From positions 620,001-684,000 of the forward strand of contig WACJ01000526.1 in assembly GCA_008973525.1 (NCBI GenBank): a DNA stretch of 64,000 nucleotides, written 5' to 3'. This DNA comes from Stenopsyche tienmushanensis. Its lineage: Eukaryota > Arthropoda > Insecta > Trichoptera > Stenopsychidae. A program made the position numbers and the translations under genes. Shown here piece after piece: positions 23,420 through 36,390 of the stretch (position 1 is its first letter; each line of letters starts with the position of its first letter). The notes beneath the pieces were generated by a model, which made no database searches, was not told the DNA's origin, and saw only the letters and a list, made by a program, of their open reading frames with translations.

Positions 23420-23645
23420 AATAGGTCGTTCTGACGCGTATGTGATGACGGCATCCAGTCAAGGGGTCATAAATATGGTCCTTCGTACCCTGGTGGACAA
23501 GCAGCGAGTTCCTCCTTTATTTATAGCAGCGAGCGCGTAAATCAGCCCGGGTGCAAGAAGGTTGACAGCCTCGGGCCAGATCTCTGGTTCTGCTGCACGC
23601 AAGCAGCTACCAAAGAACGGACCCTCACATCTTCAGCCCTTTAAT
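23420..23645. other. GC-richer island, possible regulatory module
   Basis: The sequence is sharply more balanced than its flanks and contains TCATAAATATGG and CCTTTATTTATAG (MEF2/Hox-like AT cores) among GC-rich spacers. There are no coding frames of note. Conservation would have to be tested. Confidence 0.35.
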
Positions 23646-24228
23646 AAGACAATCCGGGTTATGTAAGATTTCTCAAATTGCGTACACTATTAAATGAAAC
23701 ACGATATCATCCTTATAAGTTCCTATCGCTGAACACCGATGGCAATAAGTTTTCGCACAGCTTAAGTCGACTAAAGCTTTATAATTGACGTCTCATTTTT
23801 ACCGCTCCTAAAAAACTCGCATAATTAACTCGCATCCTAAAAAAACAGAAAAAATCATGCGTATTTTCAATAATGTAAAAGGATTTCAATTTCATTTCAA
23901 AATATTGAAAACGTTTCTCTCTTAGAGTAGGAAGAAAGTAATCGAAAGGACCAAAGTCTAGAGAATATGAAAGACACAGTAAAACCTCTCAATTTCACAC
24001 CTGTTTTTTGCCTTTATTACCGTATATTATCGCAAACAATCCATTTTTCATCCTCAATTATATTTTGTTGTAAAAAAAGATCCAATTCTTTGTCTTATCA
24101 CTAAGAATTGCATGCGTTTCTTCGCTCTTTTATGATGCCTTGAAATGATTTGCGCGATGTTCAAATTTCCATTTTATTTGTTTTGCTAATATGTTGTAAA
24201 TTTAAGTGTGCAATCGAGGATATCAATA

Positions 24229-24840
24229 CAGCAGACCTGCGGTAATCCGACAAACGGCAAGACATCCAGCAAGACAGTGCCGGATTATCGAATTTGTCGG
24301 ACTATAAAGTACTGCCCCCGACACCTGCTATTCGGGAACTTTTTATGAAAATTATGAGGAATACGTTGATAATTTAAGGTTTCGTATTATAGAATTATTA
24401 AAAAAAAAACCTATTGCCGTCATCAAACGTATTCCATGACGATTTTTGAAGCGTTTTAACTATCCCTTACTAGCTACAAAATCTTTTTTTGTCTCTTTTT
24501 TATCTTCTTTTGCTCTAACTTTGCTTTCGTGGTCAATATAGGTTCAGAAATAAATGTATGCCTGTTTCTTTACCTACCACATATACCAAATTTCCTCCAC
24601 CTCTGGATGTTTAGCTTTCTTGAAAATTTGCCTCTTGGCTGACCTACAATAAATGGTAGAGACGAACTTTTGAATGTTCTCGCAGTTCTTTTTTTATTGT
24701 AAATCGTAGATCGTCCTACGCCGTACTCACTTGCCAACTTACAAAAAGATTCATTACGATTTAGACGGTCCAGAATCACACTTTTGCATTTTTTACCTAC
24801 CTATTTACCGTACTTGTATTGGGATATCGGACTTCAGCAT
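24229..24840 (-). mobile_element. Tigger/pogo-type element, second copy, one end lost
   Basis: It starts with CAGCAGACCTGCGG after a TA (24227-24228). Read from 24779 down, the minus strand gives an open 69-codon piece of the CENP-B/Tigger helix-turn-helix region: LNRNESFCKLASEYGVGRST, then the KFSRKLNIQRWRK block. It aligns along its length with 6070-6693 in the opposite orientation. The terminus near 24840 is eroded: the sequence before it matches the other copy as far as CCCAATACAAGTA but no CAGCAGAC end is found. Confidence 0.75.
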
Positions 24841-24849
24841 CCCAATCAT

Positions 24850-27800
24850 CCAGCGTCGCATATAAATATAGCCAACATGTTTCTCTTTTTTCCACTTTCT
24901 ATATAAAATTCTGCTTGTAAACAAATAAAGGAAATTTTAATACTTTTATATAAAAATGTCAGTAAAAAAGAGTTTGTAGCAAGTTAATTAATGTACTTTA
25001 TTTTATACAAAATATCATATAAAAATGTGTTGAGCCTCAAGTAGAAAAGCTGTAAAGAAATAAAATAAGCAGAACAAATAATTAATCTGTGTTTGCGATT
25101 CTTCGTTATATTAGAGCTACTATTTATCTACTCAAAATATGCCAAAGAGTAAATCTATGTAAGGCTATCATTAGAAATAAAAATACACACATAAGTTTTA
25201 ATTTACTGCATAAACGAAGAAACTTTATAGTTGTCAATTGTAATAGTGTTTCAGCAATTGCATATATTAAAAGCTACAAATCTATAGTCATTTTAGAATA
25301 ATTCAAATTCACGCAATTATCCGATTAATCAAAACATGCTACTGCAATCCTGATAATCGTATTTGCATTATATAATTGGGGTCTAAACCATCAAAACATT
25401 GCCGGAAGTACAAGTTTATCGTCATGAATAAATATATTTAACGATATTATTTTGTAATAAAAACATGATTTCAGGGTTCAAGTAAGATTATCTACATATA
25501 TATTATTACATTTTAATTGACATAATAGATCTCGATTATAATGCTAATCCAATTTATCCATAGAATAAAATTCACTTCCAAAAATATAAATGCTAAAAGC
25601 AAAAAGTACATATTTCATAGATTTTTGAATACAATGGATCCGTTTATCTTCAATCAACAAAATATTTAATTTTTTCCACAAAAAGCATAAGGTGAACTAT
25701 TCAATTCCAAAATCATCAAAAGCAGACATTAGAATAATAATAAATTTGCAAAATTTGTATTAATATCGCTGAATTGAATTGTATTGCTTGCATTCTTCAC
25801 ATCAATCTATTCTGATATGCGTTTTACTTTCAACGATCAAAAGTTAAAATAATCTTCAAGACTCAACGCCTGATCAAATATTTGTCAGAGTGCTATGAGA
25901 ATATTCTGCATACCATAAAATAAGTTTAAAATAGCACGACTTGTTTCTAGAACAAAGACATTCGAGCCAATCGAGCCGATTACATAAAATTGTTTGAAAA
26001 ACTGCCTAACAATAATTTGTATAGAATGATTATCGTATTATTAAAAATTTATAGACCATATTGGTGAATACTCCAAAGTTTGAATCTTGATTTGTTATTG
26101 TTCAAGTTGTCAAATGGTAGAAGAATGTCATATAATAATATACCCTGGTACTAAAAGTCTACTAACATCTTCTTGCAAAATAAGCTTAATTTAGATAAAT
26201 AATCCATTACCAATCAAGGAACAAATTCACTAACAAATTACAAATAATTCAAGCTTTTATATTTAAAAGAATTGTAATATCCCAGGTTATTTTCAAGCTT
26301 TTTTTTGTATTATTCTCTTTGGAATATAACTCGTTAAGTATTAAAAATGCTTCTATAAAGCTAGTTGGAGTTATCTACAGTCCGCAAATTCCTAAAATCA
26401 CTAGCAATGAATTTATTTTTTCTCTAAATGCTTCTATTTTTGAGGACCGACAAATTTGATACACAAAGCTACTCAACTTCTCGACGAATTGACAAAACAA
26501 CTTAATTTATTTTGATATTAAAACATACATGATAATCTTATATTTAGTGTGTTCAAATTGTATACATACAACCTGCCAATTCTTTAAAGCAAATTTTAAA
26601 CAAATCCAAAATGACTGCATAAAATTCGTTAATTTTGAGCTAAATTTTTAAACATAAATGAAATATATGCGAGAAAATATTTCTTTTCCACCGACGATAG
26701 GCCAAAACATCAAGGAAATAATTGTGTAAGGGTGGAGTCTAAGAAGACGCTTCAAAGAGGATTTTATGTACCATTCCCAGTTTTTTTTAAACCTCTCATT
26801 ATTGCTCCCGTTTGATCGAGCGCTTCCTTTTTGCTCCTATATTATCTAGCTAGATTTCTTTGTCAGCTTTCGCTTTAATCAAGCCATCGTCGGGTGTTTA
26901 TAATTTTTTCGCACTAAATATACATCTTTTATTAAAATGTACTGAATAAATTTAAATATGTACAAGCCATCCTTCGAAATAATAAAAAAAATACATTTTA
27001 GCAAAGAGCTGCTGTTTTATGAACGTATATAGCCAACAACGGTAGTTATTTAGTAATGCAAACCAAAGATCCTCAACTATAATTATGATTAATATATATA
27101 GTAATTCCAAAATAAGTGGCTTAAATTTATTCGATTCAAATTAAGATATTGAACTTCATAAAATCACATTGCAGACGATTTGTTAACTGTTTATTGCAAG
27201 AAGCTCAAAATTGGTTTCCCTAATTGAAACTATTTATAAAATATATACGTCGTTTTGGCTATTATTTGCGGGTTGTTCAAATCATTCATTATATTCTTGA
27301 TTGAAATTAAACTAATGATCCGGCCATTAACCAAGCCTTAATATTATGGGTCATTTTACTGTACTTTTTTTTATAAAGGTACCGACAAATTTGGAGAATT
27401 AAAGTATTAGTATTTCCGATTTATTTTTTTAGAATTAAGTTGATTTCATGCTTCTGTGAATTAAAACATTGAGCCGATTAATCACTTTTGAGTGACCAAT
27501 TTGCAAAAATAATTAATGTGTCATTTTAGAACAGTGATGATTTCTTGCATAAAAAAGTTCTATTCGAACAATCTTATCTTAATTATGTTAGAGGAAATAA
27601 GAAACTATATACTAGTATCGTAGATCAGTAGTAAAATATTTGAATAAGTCCGAAAAAGGGTAATATCATACATTATGTCAACAAACTCATAAAAATGAAT
27701 ATTGTCTAGTAATTCTCAAAATGCACACCAAACAGTAACTTATTTTTGGATGTAGACATCTTTCCTGAATAACACGAGAATTCTTATTATATTTAATTTT

Positions 27801-27900
27801 TACTAGTTATTTCATACAATTCTAAGAAACCTATTATTTTTCATCGTAAATTAACTATGGCGTGTAAAAGAATTTCTCCCCAAAATTTTGGATGAATTGC
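24850..27900. other. 3-kb AT-rich gene desert
   Basis: Both strands were read. Only short random frames and A/T homopolymers were seen. No recognisable element, RNA or exon. Confidence 0.45.
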
Positions 27901-27977
27901 ATATCGATGGTCGATAGCAGGCATATCCATTGCGAAAATATCGAATCGAGATATTTCCGGAGGTGAAAAGAAAAAAA

Positions 27978-28217
27978 ATGTCGCAAATTTATTCAAATAA
28001 GGTTTGGGATCTATTTTTGTGTGCGGCAGTGATTGGGCACGTACTTACAGTTACGTGCCACCAGGATGCGGAAACTCCCACTTTTGTCTACCCTTTCAGC
28101 TTCGATGAAACAAAAGCTTTCAGCTTATCACTGAACCCCAAAGAGTGGCTCGCAGTCGTCTGCCAAAGTCAATGGACGTCTCTCTTTAACTGTTTAGAAC
28201 TGAAGATTAAAACATAA
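27978..28217 (+). CDS. Small putative secreted protein, unrecognised
   Basis: The 79-codon frame has coding-like composition in its middle (28050-28195). I chose the ATG at 27978 (AAAAAAAATGTCG context) over an in-frame upstream one at 27930 because it puts a hydrophobic segment, LFLCAAVIGHVLTVTC, near the N terminus like a signal peptide. The remainder is soluble-looking, with three Cys in total after the segment start and a WLAVVCQSQW block. No family is recognised. It could be the first exon of a longer gene: no clear donor was found before the stop, although AAAGTAAAAA follows it. The last ten residues are AT-rich and less convincing. Confidence 0.4.
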   Translation: MSQIYSNKVWDLFLCAAVIGHVLTVTCHQDAETPTFVYPFSFDETKAFSLSLNPKEWLAVVCQSQWTSLFNCLELKIKT

Positions 28218-28925
28218 AAGTAAAAATTTAAAACGGTCAATTACGACCCTATTCAGACACATGATTATTATTATACTCTTTGTTTTAAAAAAATTTAAAA
28301 ATATTTCCCCATGTAGAATTCTAAACGATTTTATTGTAATATAAATATTTTGATAAGTGGCTGAATTTCTTGTAAATCTGCATATTTAGATTATTTGAAT
28401 ATCATTTTCAAGATTGAAAACTGAATGAGAAGACTGATATGTTTTCAACGGCACTCAAAACGGGTTTTAAAGGATCAAAATGTGCATTTTAAATTTGTAA
28501 AATCTTTATCGACTGATAATGAATCTGTTCTCAAGAACGCAATAGAATTGTTGTCGAAAATTTATTGTCTGGAGATCACTGGCTCGTTAAATAAGAGATA
28601 AAAATCAAACTAAATTAGGATGAATGAAACTGAATGAGAAATGAGTTAATATACATGTTAGTTCAAACCAAAATATAATATAAGCAAATTTCAAAAGTTT
28701 TAAGAGCTTTTTTGCTGAATTTCATCCCCTTGTTTAGTCGGTCCCCCAATGATATAAGCACATTGATCTTTTTGAGAAATGTGTTTTAAATATCAATTTA
28801 GTGAGTGAATTTAGGTCACTGTCCAATTGGCATATTTATTTAATATAAAATAACTTGGAAAAAAACGAAATACTTATTGAAGAAAACTAGTCTCTTCAGA
28901 TATCCTCCACCTTTGGACCTTTTTC
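28218..28925. other. AT-rich intergenic DNA
   Basis: Nothing recognisable was found. Confidence 0.4.
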
Positions 28926-28929
28926 ACCA

Positions 28930-30410
28930 TTAAGGGTGAAACTTCATTTTTTTCGTTTTCATAAACTGTTAGTGAAACTATCCAAAAATATATTATCAAG
29001 GTTTTATAAAAAAAATCCAATTCATTTCGATATTATAATCACTAAAGTGAACGCTTTTCGGTGCTGAGGCTCGCGACAGATAGTACGAAATGGTCGCTCA
29101 GTGGATCCTTATTCACTACTTAGCGTACTCTGTACTATGGAAAGAAGAAGGAAATTAAAAGAAGAAAGAGAGCTGATAGACGTTCTTATTTGTAAATTCT
29201 TAGAATAGAGGTCTTAGGTATAAGGTACTAGAAACGTTGGTATTGTGTAGAGAGAGAGAGCGTCAGTTTAGCTTCGGGTTTCTTTGCGTATTGAAACCTA
29301 AATGTCATCGTATCCGAAAGGAAAACGGTATATGACAAATCAACGTATGATAACTGAACTTTTTAACATGATATCCACAAAAACGACAACTGTCCAAAGA
29401 AAGATGACACCTGGTGCAAGTAGCAAAAAGATAAAGCTCTTGAAACGGAGCCTGAAACGTACCCTCCTCCATTACACCCCAATCTTCGGAAATAAATGAT
29501 TTTAATATATAAAAATTTATCTTAAGATGCATAACTTACAAGATATTTAGATGGTCACACGCGGAACGCAAAAGATAGCTTCAACTCGATCGTTTGGAGA
29601 TTGGCTCCAAAGCGCCTACATTTTGATCTAAAAATAATCAAGGTTATAGCATTTTTTGCTTATTCAATGATGGGAATTCAGCACTTGTAATGATAATCAA
29701 CGGGCTGAAAGTGATAATTGGCTCGCAAAGCTTTTATTATGCACGGCAAATGAATCAACCGATTGCATAGACGCTGTAAAGTGGAGACCAAAGAAGCTCG
29801 AAAAGCTCGAAAAATGGAGATGTAAGTTCAAAACTATGCGTATGAAGAATTGAATTAATCACTAGGCAGTTTTTACCGTTTATTATATGTTTTCGGTCAT
29901 TTTATTTTCAAACGCGTTTTTCTTGAAATGACTATTTTTTCAACTTCCGGGAGCTTTAACTCAAAAAGTTATTGATCAACTGTTTAAAATATTTGCATAC
30001 AGATTTAATACGTAATTATAATCGACATGAACTTAATTCTGAGATGATATTATTGTTTAAAGTGTATTTTTTATTGCAAGAAAGGTGCAAAAAAATGATA
30101 AAAAATCCTACTTTTTTGTTTAAACTCTTCTGAAATATAAAAAAATATTATTTTGAATCAAAGCTTAGTTCATGTTCTTAAAAAATATATTGCTAACAAA
30201 ATTAAATTATTGTATTGATTTTAAATACAAATTGTGACTTTTATAATTTCCAAAAACAGCAAACTCTAATGGCAATTTTCCATTGCAAACTCGAATATTT
30301 TTGGCGGATATTTATTAAAAAAATTCAGATGTACTTCAAAATATTATTAAAATATTCTCTAAATGTAAAAAAGTTCTATTTATTTTCATATTCAAATGGA
30401 TCATTTACGT
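28930..30410. mobile_element. Long relative of the 60.3-kb TTAA-flanked MITE
   Basis: It starts TTAAGGGTGAAAC. 28950-29100 matches 60290-60440, and 30060-30390 matches 60500-60745, including a shared AATTGTGACTTTTA block. The roughly 950 bp between the two matching blocks is absent from the shorter element and holds a 65-codon frame (29302-29499) and a GC-richer 29680-29830 segment, possibly transposase remnants. This copy has lost its 3' terminus. The superfamily is uncertain (piggyBac-like by TTAA; a Mutator-like origin is also possible). Confidence 0.6.
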
Positions 30411-30937
30411 AGTTTTGAACATTTCTTGTTCAGGATTATCACTCTATTTTTTGTTAACATTGTATACATGCTATAAAAATGCTTGTTTATTCAAGGTTTG
30501 TCTCAATTTTCAACACTTTTTTACAAATCATTCTCATCAATTTATCCCAAAATAGATTCAATTATTTAGCAAAGATCAATCAATGGGTAGCCCTGATGAT
30601 CTCTGTTGAATTTATTTAAAAAATAAAATGGAAACACCAAGATCCATTAAAATGTTAAGACATTTTTTGATATTAAAATGAGAATTAAGACGAAGAAGCT
30701 GACCAACAATACAACAACAAAAAAATATGTTTATTTCACCTTGGTGGAACACAAACTGAACTCAAACAAGATCGTGCGAAAACAATACATTTCTTTCGGG
30801 AGAATGTATTATACTTGTATTATGTATTACAGTTGCAATTAACTGTCAGATTACATTGAATATTCAAAGTGCAATATGATATGGCATTGAGAAAAACTCC
30901 AATAATCAGTCAGAAGGCCGGCTATTAAAAATTAATG

Positions 30938-30978
30938 CGCCTGGAACATTGAATATTAAGTATTCAATGTTCCAGGCG
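30938..30978. repeat. Perfect 18-bp inverted repeat with 5-nt loop
   Basis: CGCCTGGAACATTGAATA (30938-30955), loop TTAAG, then the exact reverse complement (30961-30978). The symmetry stops abruptly on both sides and no target duplication is seen. It lies directly at the left edge of the GC-rich island at 30979-31400. Confidence 0.9.
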
Positions 30979-31400
30979 AGTCGTTTCTGGGAACCTGGTA
31001 ATGGCAGCACAGAACTAATTAACTTTTTATCAGCTGCGCCAGGGCCGGACGTTTACATTAATTTATTGGCTAACAAGGAATTTAATACGACTGATATCGC
31101 CGATAGGGAGTTATTTATGGGAAAAGTACGTTAGCGCCTCGGCGGGCCGCTTTAGCGGCACTGCCGCCGGCTGCCCCGGTCCGACTTCGGCCCCATTTGA
31201 ATTTTAATTGAAAAATGAGACATGCAGCAATCGGCTAAACAAATAAATGGGCCGGCATAAATCAGCGTGGCCCATGATTTAGCCGTTGACGGGCCAAGGG
31301 GCGCCTTTGATTGGGTGGGCTCTGACCGCACCACGAGGCGACAAACGCAACCAGCTTTTACCACGAAACAACCCCCAACAGTAGCCATCCGCTGCCTCTA
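30979..31400. promoter_or_regulatory. GC-rich island, likely cis-regulatory module
   Basis: In a roughly 70% AT region this block switches to balanced or GC-rich sequence with embedded AT cores typical of developmental enhancers: AACTAATTAAC (homeodomain), TTTATGG (posterior Hox/caudal-type), TTTAATTG and a paired CATGATTTAGCCG/CAATCGGCTAAA arrangement. Open frames on both strands (61 and 78 codons) overlap but have no domain. No coding exon is evident. The call is inference from composition and motif density. Confidence 0.4.
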
Positions 31401-31409
31401 AACTACACA

Positions 31410-33280
31410 TTACACACGCCCTTTATCCATACACATCAATATCTCTAATCTAATAAATCTTTAAACTAGAGCTCGAACTGCCTTTTCCGACAACAAAGTT
31501 TTTCTAAATGATCTGACCCATTGTACATCACATTAGTTCTTAGTAATAAGATACAGCAGTCTATGGATTTCAACAGAGGTTCAGCATAAAATTTGAAAGC
31601 AGTAAAATTTAAAGATACAAAAACTTATTTAAATATTAAAAAATATGAAGAGGCCAAAAACTATTGAATTCACATGTTACATTATAATTAAGAAAATCTC
31701 CAACCATCTTTCATTCTTTTACCATGTCATGAACTGAAAATTGTAATATAATTTAGAAATAATGACAATTTCACAATTCACTCACAAATCTATCTATAAT
31801 ACCAATTTCTGCCTATAACACAAAGTCTGCAGAGCTCTTCAATATTAATTTATGGCAAAGGATCACATCCAGATCAACTGTATCATTTTTATGTTCCAGT
31901 ATTATTTATGACCGCTCACCCAGCGAATCATTTGCATGAACATATCGACGGGTACTTTGATATTGCGAAAATGCTTTAATTAAATATGGGTGGTTTTTAA
32001 GGACAATAGTTTCTTTAAAAAAAAGAGAAAAAAATAATGAAAACTAATTTTAAAATCGCTCAAATACTCACAGTGGCATATTATCGTCCTTGTGCATCTT
32101 ACTCTTGTAAATTTGTAAATGGAACATCTGTATTTTTTCGGATATATGCTCTCCTAATTTGACGACTTTAAAATGCTAAAGAAGACCCTGTAAAATACTT
32201 ATTTAGACCTTCTGTCATTAAGATCTCGCCAAGTCATTATGGTTTTACAATGATTTTTTTATGATAACTATGTATAGATCTTACCAAATCTCCCTGAATT
32301 TGTTCTTTTAAGGGTTTTATTTTATGTTATGTATATTTGTAAAAGCCTATATTTTTCTTTTATCTATGCTGCAGATAATGTTTTCGAGCCACGTCCGTAA
32401 CAAAACAGATTAGTATATTTAGTACGATAGTTTGTTTACTTATTTTATGTGACGTGCGGAAATTAATCCTTTCATTGGCAAAAGGGTTAATTAACCATAT
32501 TTAAATTTAATAATTTTTGAAAAGTAATGGAAAAACATCGATTTTTTCCCCATCCCTGGGAAATTATACAGATTTCCTTTGATCGTTAGCCGATATAGCA
32601 CCCTAAAAAGAAGATTGGATGAATGTATGAGTTAAACGAAGTTTCATGCAGAGTGGGGAAATATTATCTATGACATCTTTGAAAATATGAAAATTTTCTA
32701 CTCGCCATAATACAAGATTATTATGTTTTATAATTTTTTTTCAATAATATACAAAAAATGCTAGATCTCACGGACAAACAGAAAAAATAGGACTTGAAAG
32801 AACAATACCATTAATACATCTATACATAATCGAATCTCCACGATCATAGCTTTTTTAGATGGAGAGAGATTCGCGTTCCTGCTGGAACTCCATTAATAAT
32901 TTGGAGCGGCAAGTGGTCTTAAAAAAAACTGAAATATTAAAGTATTTATTGCGATAATGCAATTGTTCGAAAGACTTGGCCGAAGACGAGTATGGTAAAT
33001 TTTAATTCGAAACGAATTTTCGTTTTTGGGGGCTAATAAAAAATCATCATGCTAAATTTCGTCAAAGATAATTTAATATTGTAATAACAGTATTCAATTT
33101 TCATAAAGATTATTGAAAGTTCATACAGAAAAAACTATATTATTATTTAATTAATATTACAAATATTATGGTTTTAAAAACTAAGTTATATATTTACATT
33201 CCCTGCCTTATTTTATGCGATAATAGACTAAAAGCGATGAGATTTGACAAAACCTTTTTCAATTGATAACGCTTGTTTTG
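31410..33280. other. AT-rich intergenic DNA
   Basis: No supportable feature. Confidence 0.4.
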
Positions 33281-33499
33281 CTTGATAATGCTTGTCTTCG
33301 ACGCAGTTTATCATGAGATTGTATTTGCGCGAAAAAAAATCCGTTTTCAGCTTGTCATTGGAGGAATTAAAATGTAGCAAAAGAAGTCTTTCGTATTTCA
33401 ACATCAGCAGATCGTCGGCCGTTCTTCCTTTGATTCGCCGTCACCACTTTTCGCACAGTGGAAATGATCGTCACAAAGGATTTAGCTCTGGCGCGGATG

Positions 33500-33790
33500 C
33501 TTAATCAACCGGTTTGGGATTTGAATTCAAAATTGTAGTCATAGGGAGTGGGTGTCTGAGGGGAGAAAACCAGAGCCAAAGTTGGGACCGTCGGTCCAGG
33601 GACAATGGGTAATCCAATAGCCGCGGCCCGAGACACCCAACAAAAGGGACGCTAAAGGGATTTTAGCCGCATGACTTACACTCAGATCATTGTAATCCTA
33701 TTTAACCTTACCAGAGCCTAATACCCCTCCCCATTTTTCCATGACGCCCAACCGTATTTGCAATTCATTAACCCTGTTCTGCCATTGCTT
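33500..33790. promoter_or_regulatory. GC-richer island, possible enhancer
   Basis: A block of balanced composition with CCAAT (33615-33619), GGGACCGTCGGTCC (a short palindrome) and TTTGCAATTCATTAACCC. No coding frame of significance crosses it. It resembles the islands at 31.0 and 35.9 kb. Confidence 0.35.
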
Positions 33791-33799
33791 AAGAACTGC

Positions 33800-35810
33800 A
33801 CAAATCGATCTGAAGATGTTGGTAACATCCAATACGACCCTTACTATTTATAATCATACATATAATAAAGACATATTTTATCCGAAACTGTAAGAATTCA
33901 TATCTCAAAATGATTAATAAAATTTAACCTTTCTACAGATCATTGATTACTATTGTATTATATATTAAAAATACTTAAGATAACATACGATATTGTTTTG
34001 TGGTGTGAAAATATTAAAATCTTCTTTGAGTCTATTGATTTTATTTGATTCTAATGATAGTATTTTCGAATTAAAAGTTGCACTATTGAAATTCAATGCA
34101 CATCAAATTTACTCTAAGAAGAAATGAAAAATCTAATTAATTAAATAGATATTTTGCTAAAGTTATTTCATTTCTATGTATAATTTGCCCAAACCACGAG
34201 TGAATTTATAATCATCATGATATTAACCATTGTCATTGATGAATGAAATCTCAGAATCGAGTTTGTAAATATACAATAATATTTGATGAAAAATCATCAT
34301 TAGTTCTACATCAGCTAGTTTTTCTTCCGAATGTTATACTATTTTGTAATTTGTAATGTAAAAGTATTAAATATCATTTTTAACAAAGCGCGTTGTCCAA
34401 CTAAATAATAATTTGCAATGGCTATCCGCCAGTTGTTAAGAATTATATTAAGATATAGGCAAATCAGAACTAGGAAACTAGGCAAAATATGGATCGATCA
34501 GAAATATTAATACTTTTGACCTCCTAAAATTTTGATACATTAAATTTAACTACATAATGAATTTTAACTCGAACCTGTATTGTAAAAATCAAAAAAATAA
34601 TTATAACAACACTTATGAAATAGTCATATCATAATTTCACATTTATATTATGAATGCATGAAGGAACACTTTTCGAATGGATGGTCTAAGTACTATAAGA
34701 CAATTGCTGTTTATTATTAAAAATTACATTAATTAAAAGTGTTTATAATGAAAAGATGAAAAAATTACAGGAAAGATGATGTAAAATGGATTTTTTTGAT
34801 ATGGAAATTATATGCTATTGATAATTTATATGAATATTATGTTACATTTCATAATTAATGCATCGAATTCTATTGAAATCGATTATTTAAATTTTTGCAT
34901 TGAAATATTTCCAAATATTTGAGAATTTTTGCCTATGAAACAGAAACGAATAAAATTATTCAGCGCCAAACAGAGGCAATATTCCGAAACTCGTAGCGAA
35001 AAAGGATTTTGTTTTGTGTGTTCAAAGATGTATCCTTTTGACTGATGCATTTATTTCCCCAAAGGATTTCTCCATGGGAAAACAAACATTTTGGGGGAAA
35101 GTTTTGAGGAAGTTTTCCGGGAAGGCATTCTTGGAGAAGTACGAGGTTTGCGCTCAAATTCTTGAAATCACTGATTGGATCTCCGAGGAGCGAATTGATA
35201 TGTACAATGTGTTTTTAAATCATTGGATTCATTGTTGGACCGGTTTTTCTATGCTTGTTTATTCATGGTTAAACCGGTTATGAAATGTATTCGAAATTAT
35301 GATGGATTTGATGTTTTGTCTCCGGGTATATATTTTACAATCAAATTAAAACAGTGTCGTATAAATGAACTCTTTGAGTTTTGTGTGATTTTTAAATATG
35401 CACAAAGCGATTACTGAAAAGCCTCAAAATATAATACTGAGAAACACATTTATTTGTATTGATCTGTTTGGTGTTAACTATACACTTGTCAGAGAGTATA
35501 AATATAGTGAGCTATCGCATAAAAGTTTGCTAAAAATTGTACTTACATATATACGTATTTCACGCTTGTAATCGTATATTTAACAATAAAACAATCGGAT
35601 TACATTGTAATAGAAAATTTTTCATAATCTACGTAATCCAATTGTCCATGCACGACTTTACGAAAGAAATATTGATGCATCCAATTTCTCAAATTTATTG
35701 GCACAATGATATTATTTTCAACAGTCTACGATCTGTTTTCAGCCAAATCCATATCATATCGGTGATATAAATCAAAATATTGTATCGACGTTAAGTGACC
35801 GTGATCTCGA
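33800..35810. other. AT-rich intergenic DNA
   Basis: The overlapping frames at 34960-35417 show no domain, and their composition is only slightly better than background. I do not call a gene. Confidence 0.4.
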
Positions 35811-35819
35811 GCGAAAATT

Positions 35820-36080
35820 CAGCAAAATCGAGCATTCGGTAGCGCCGAAGAGGGGCATAGGGTAGGGCGACGAGTTCGTTGGGGGCACCCGCACGGGGGC
35901 GGATTCCCCGCCGGCAATCTGAGCGCCATTTCAATTGCAAATCATTTTTATCGGCGGCCGCTCAGAGCAAACAGAATGGATGCGGGGCGCGGCGCTTTTG
36001 TTGTATTATTTGCATATCTAACGAGCCGGCCCGCCCAGCAGCCTCCCGACGCCTCCGTACGCCTCCACGTGCCTCCTCAT
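35820..36080. promoter_or_regulatory. GC-rich island with octamer-like motifs
   Basis: Very GC-rich for this region. It contains TTCAATTGCAAATCATTTTT and, about 80 bases on, ATTATTTGCATATC, both close to the POU octamer ATGCAAAT on opposite strands. GGCGGCCGCTC and GGGGCGCGGCGC lie between. The 73-codon plus-strand frame through it is Arg/Ala/Pro-rich, as expected from GC-rich noncoding DNA. A developmental enhancer is the best guess. Confidence 0.4.
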
Positions 36081-36390
36081 ACACACACAAACACTATTAA
36101 ATATCTATATATATATATATTTGAATTTATATATTTTTAATTACGATAAAAAGCGTTAAAAACGGATATCCGATCCCGATTTTTTGGTTGTTTGAAAGGC
36201 AAAATTCGAATTAAAATTTTACTTCTATCCAATATCTCGAACCTTCCGTCGGGTTCATGCTCACAGATTGATTTCCGTCGTTGTCGCCTTGGTAATGTTT
36301 CTATTATTTTTTCTAAGATTATTCTATATCCTCCTTTCGACCCATGTCTATATGTCAGAATATGATGCAGAACAGTAAAAGTATCGTATG

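Noticed and set aside
34960..35417. Overlapping open frames of 65-89 codons on both strands
   Set aside because: No domain, no signal peptide and no splice logic; base composition close to background.
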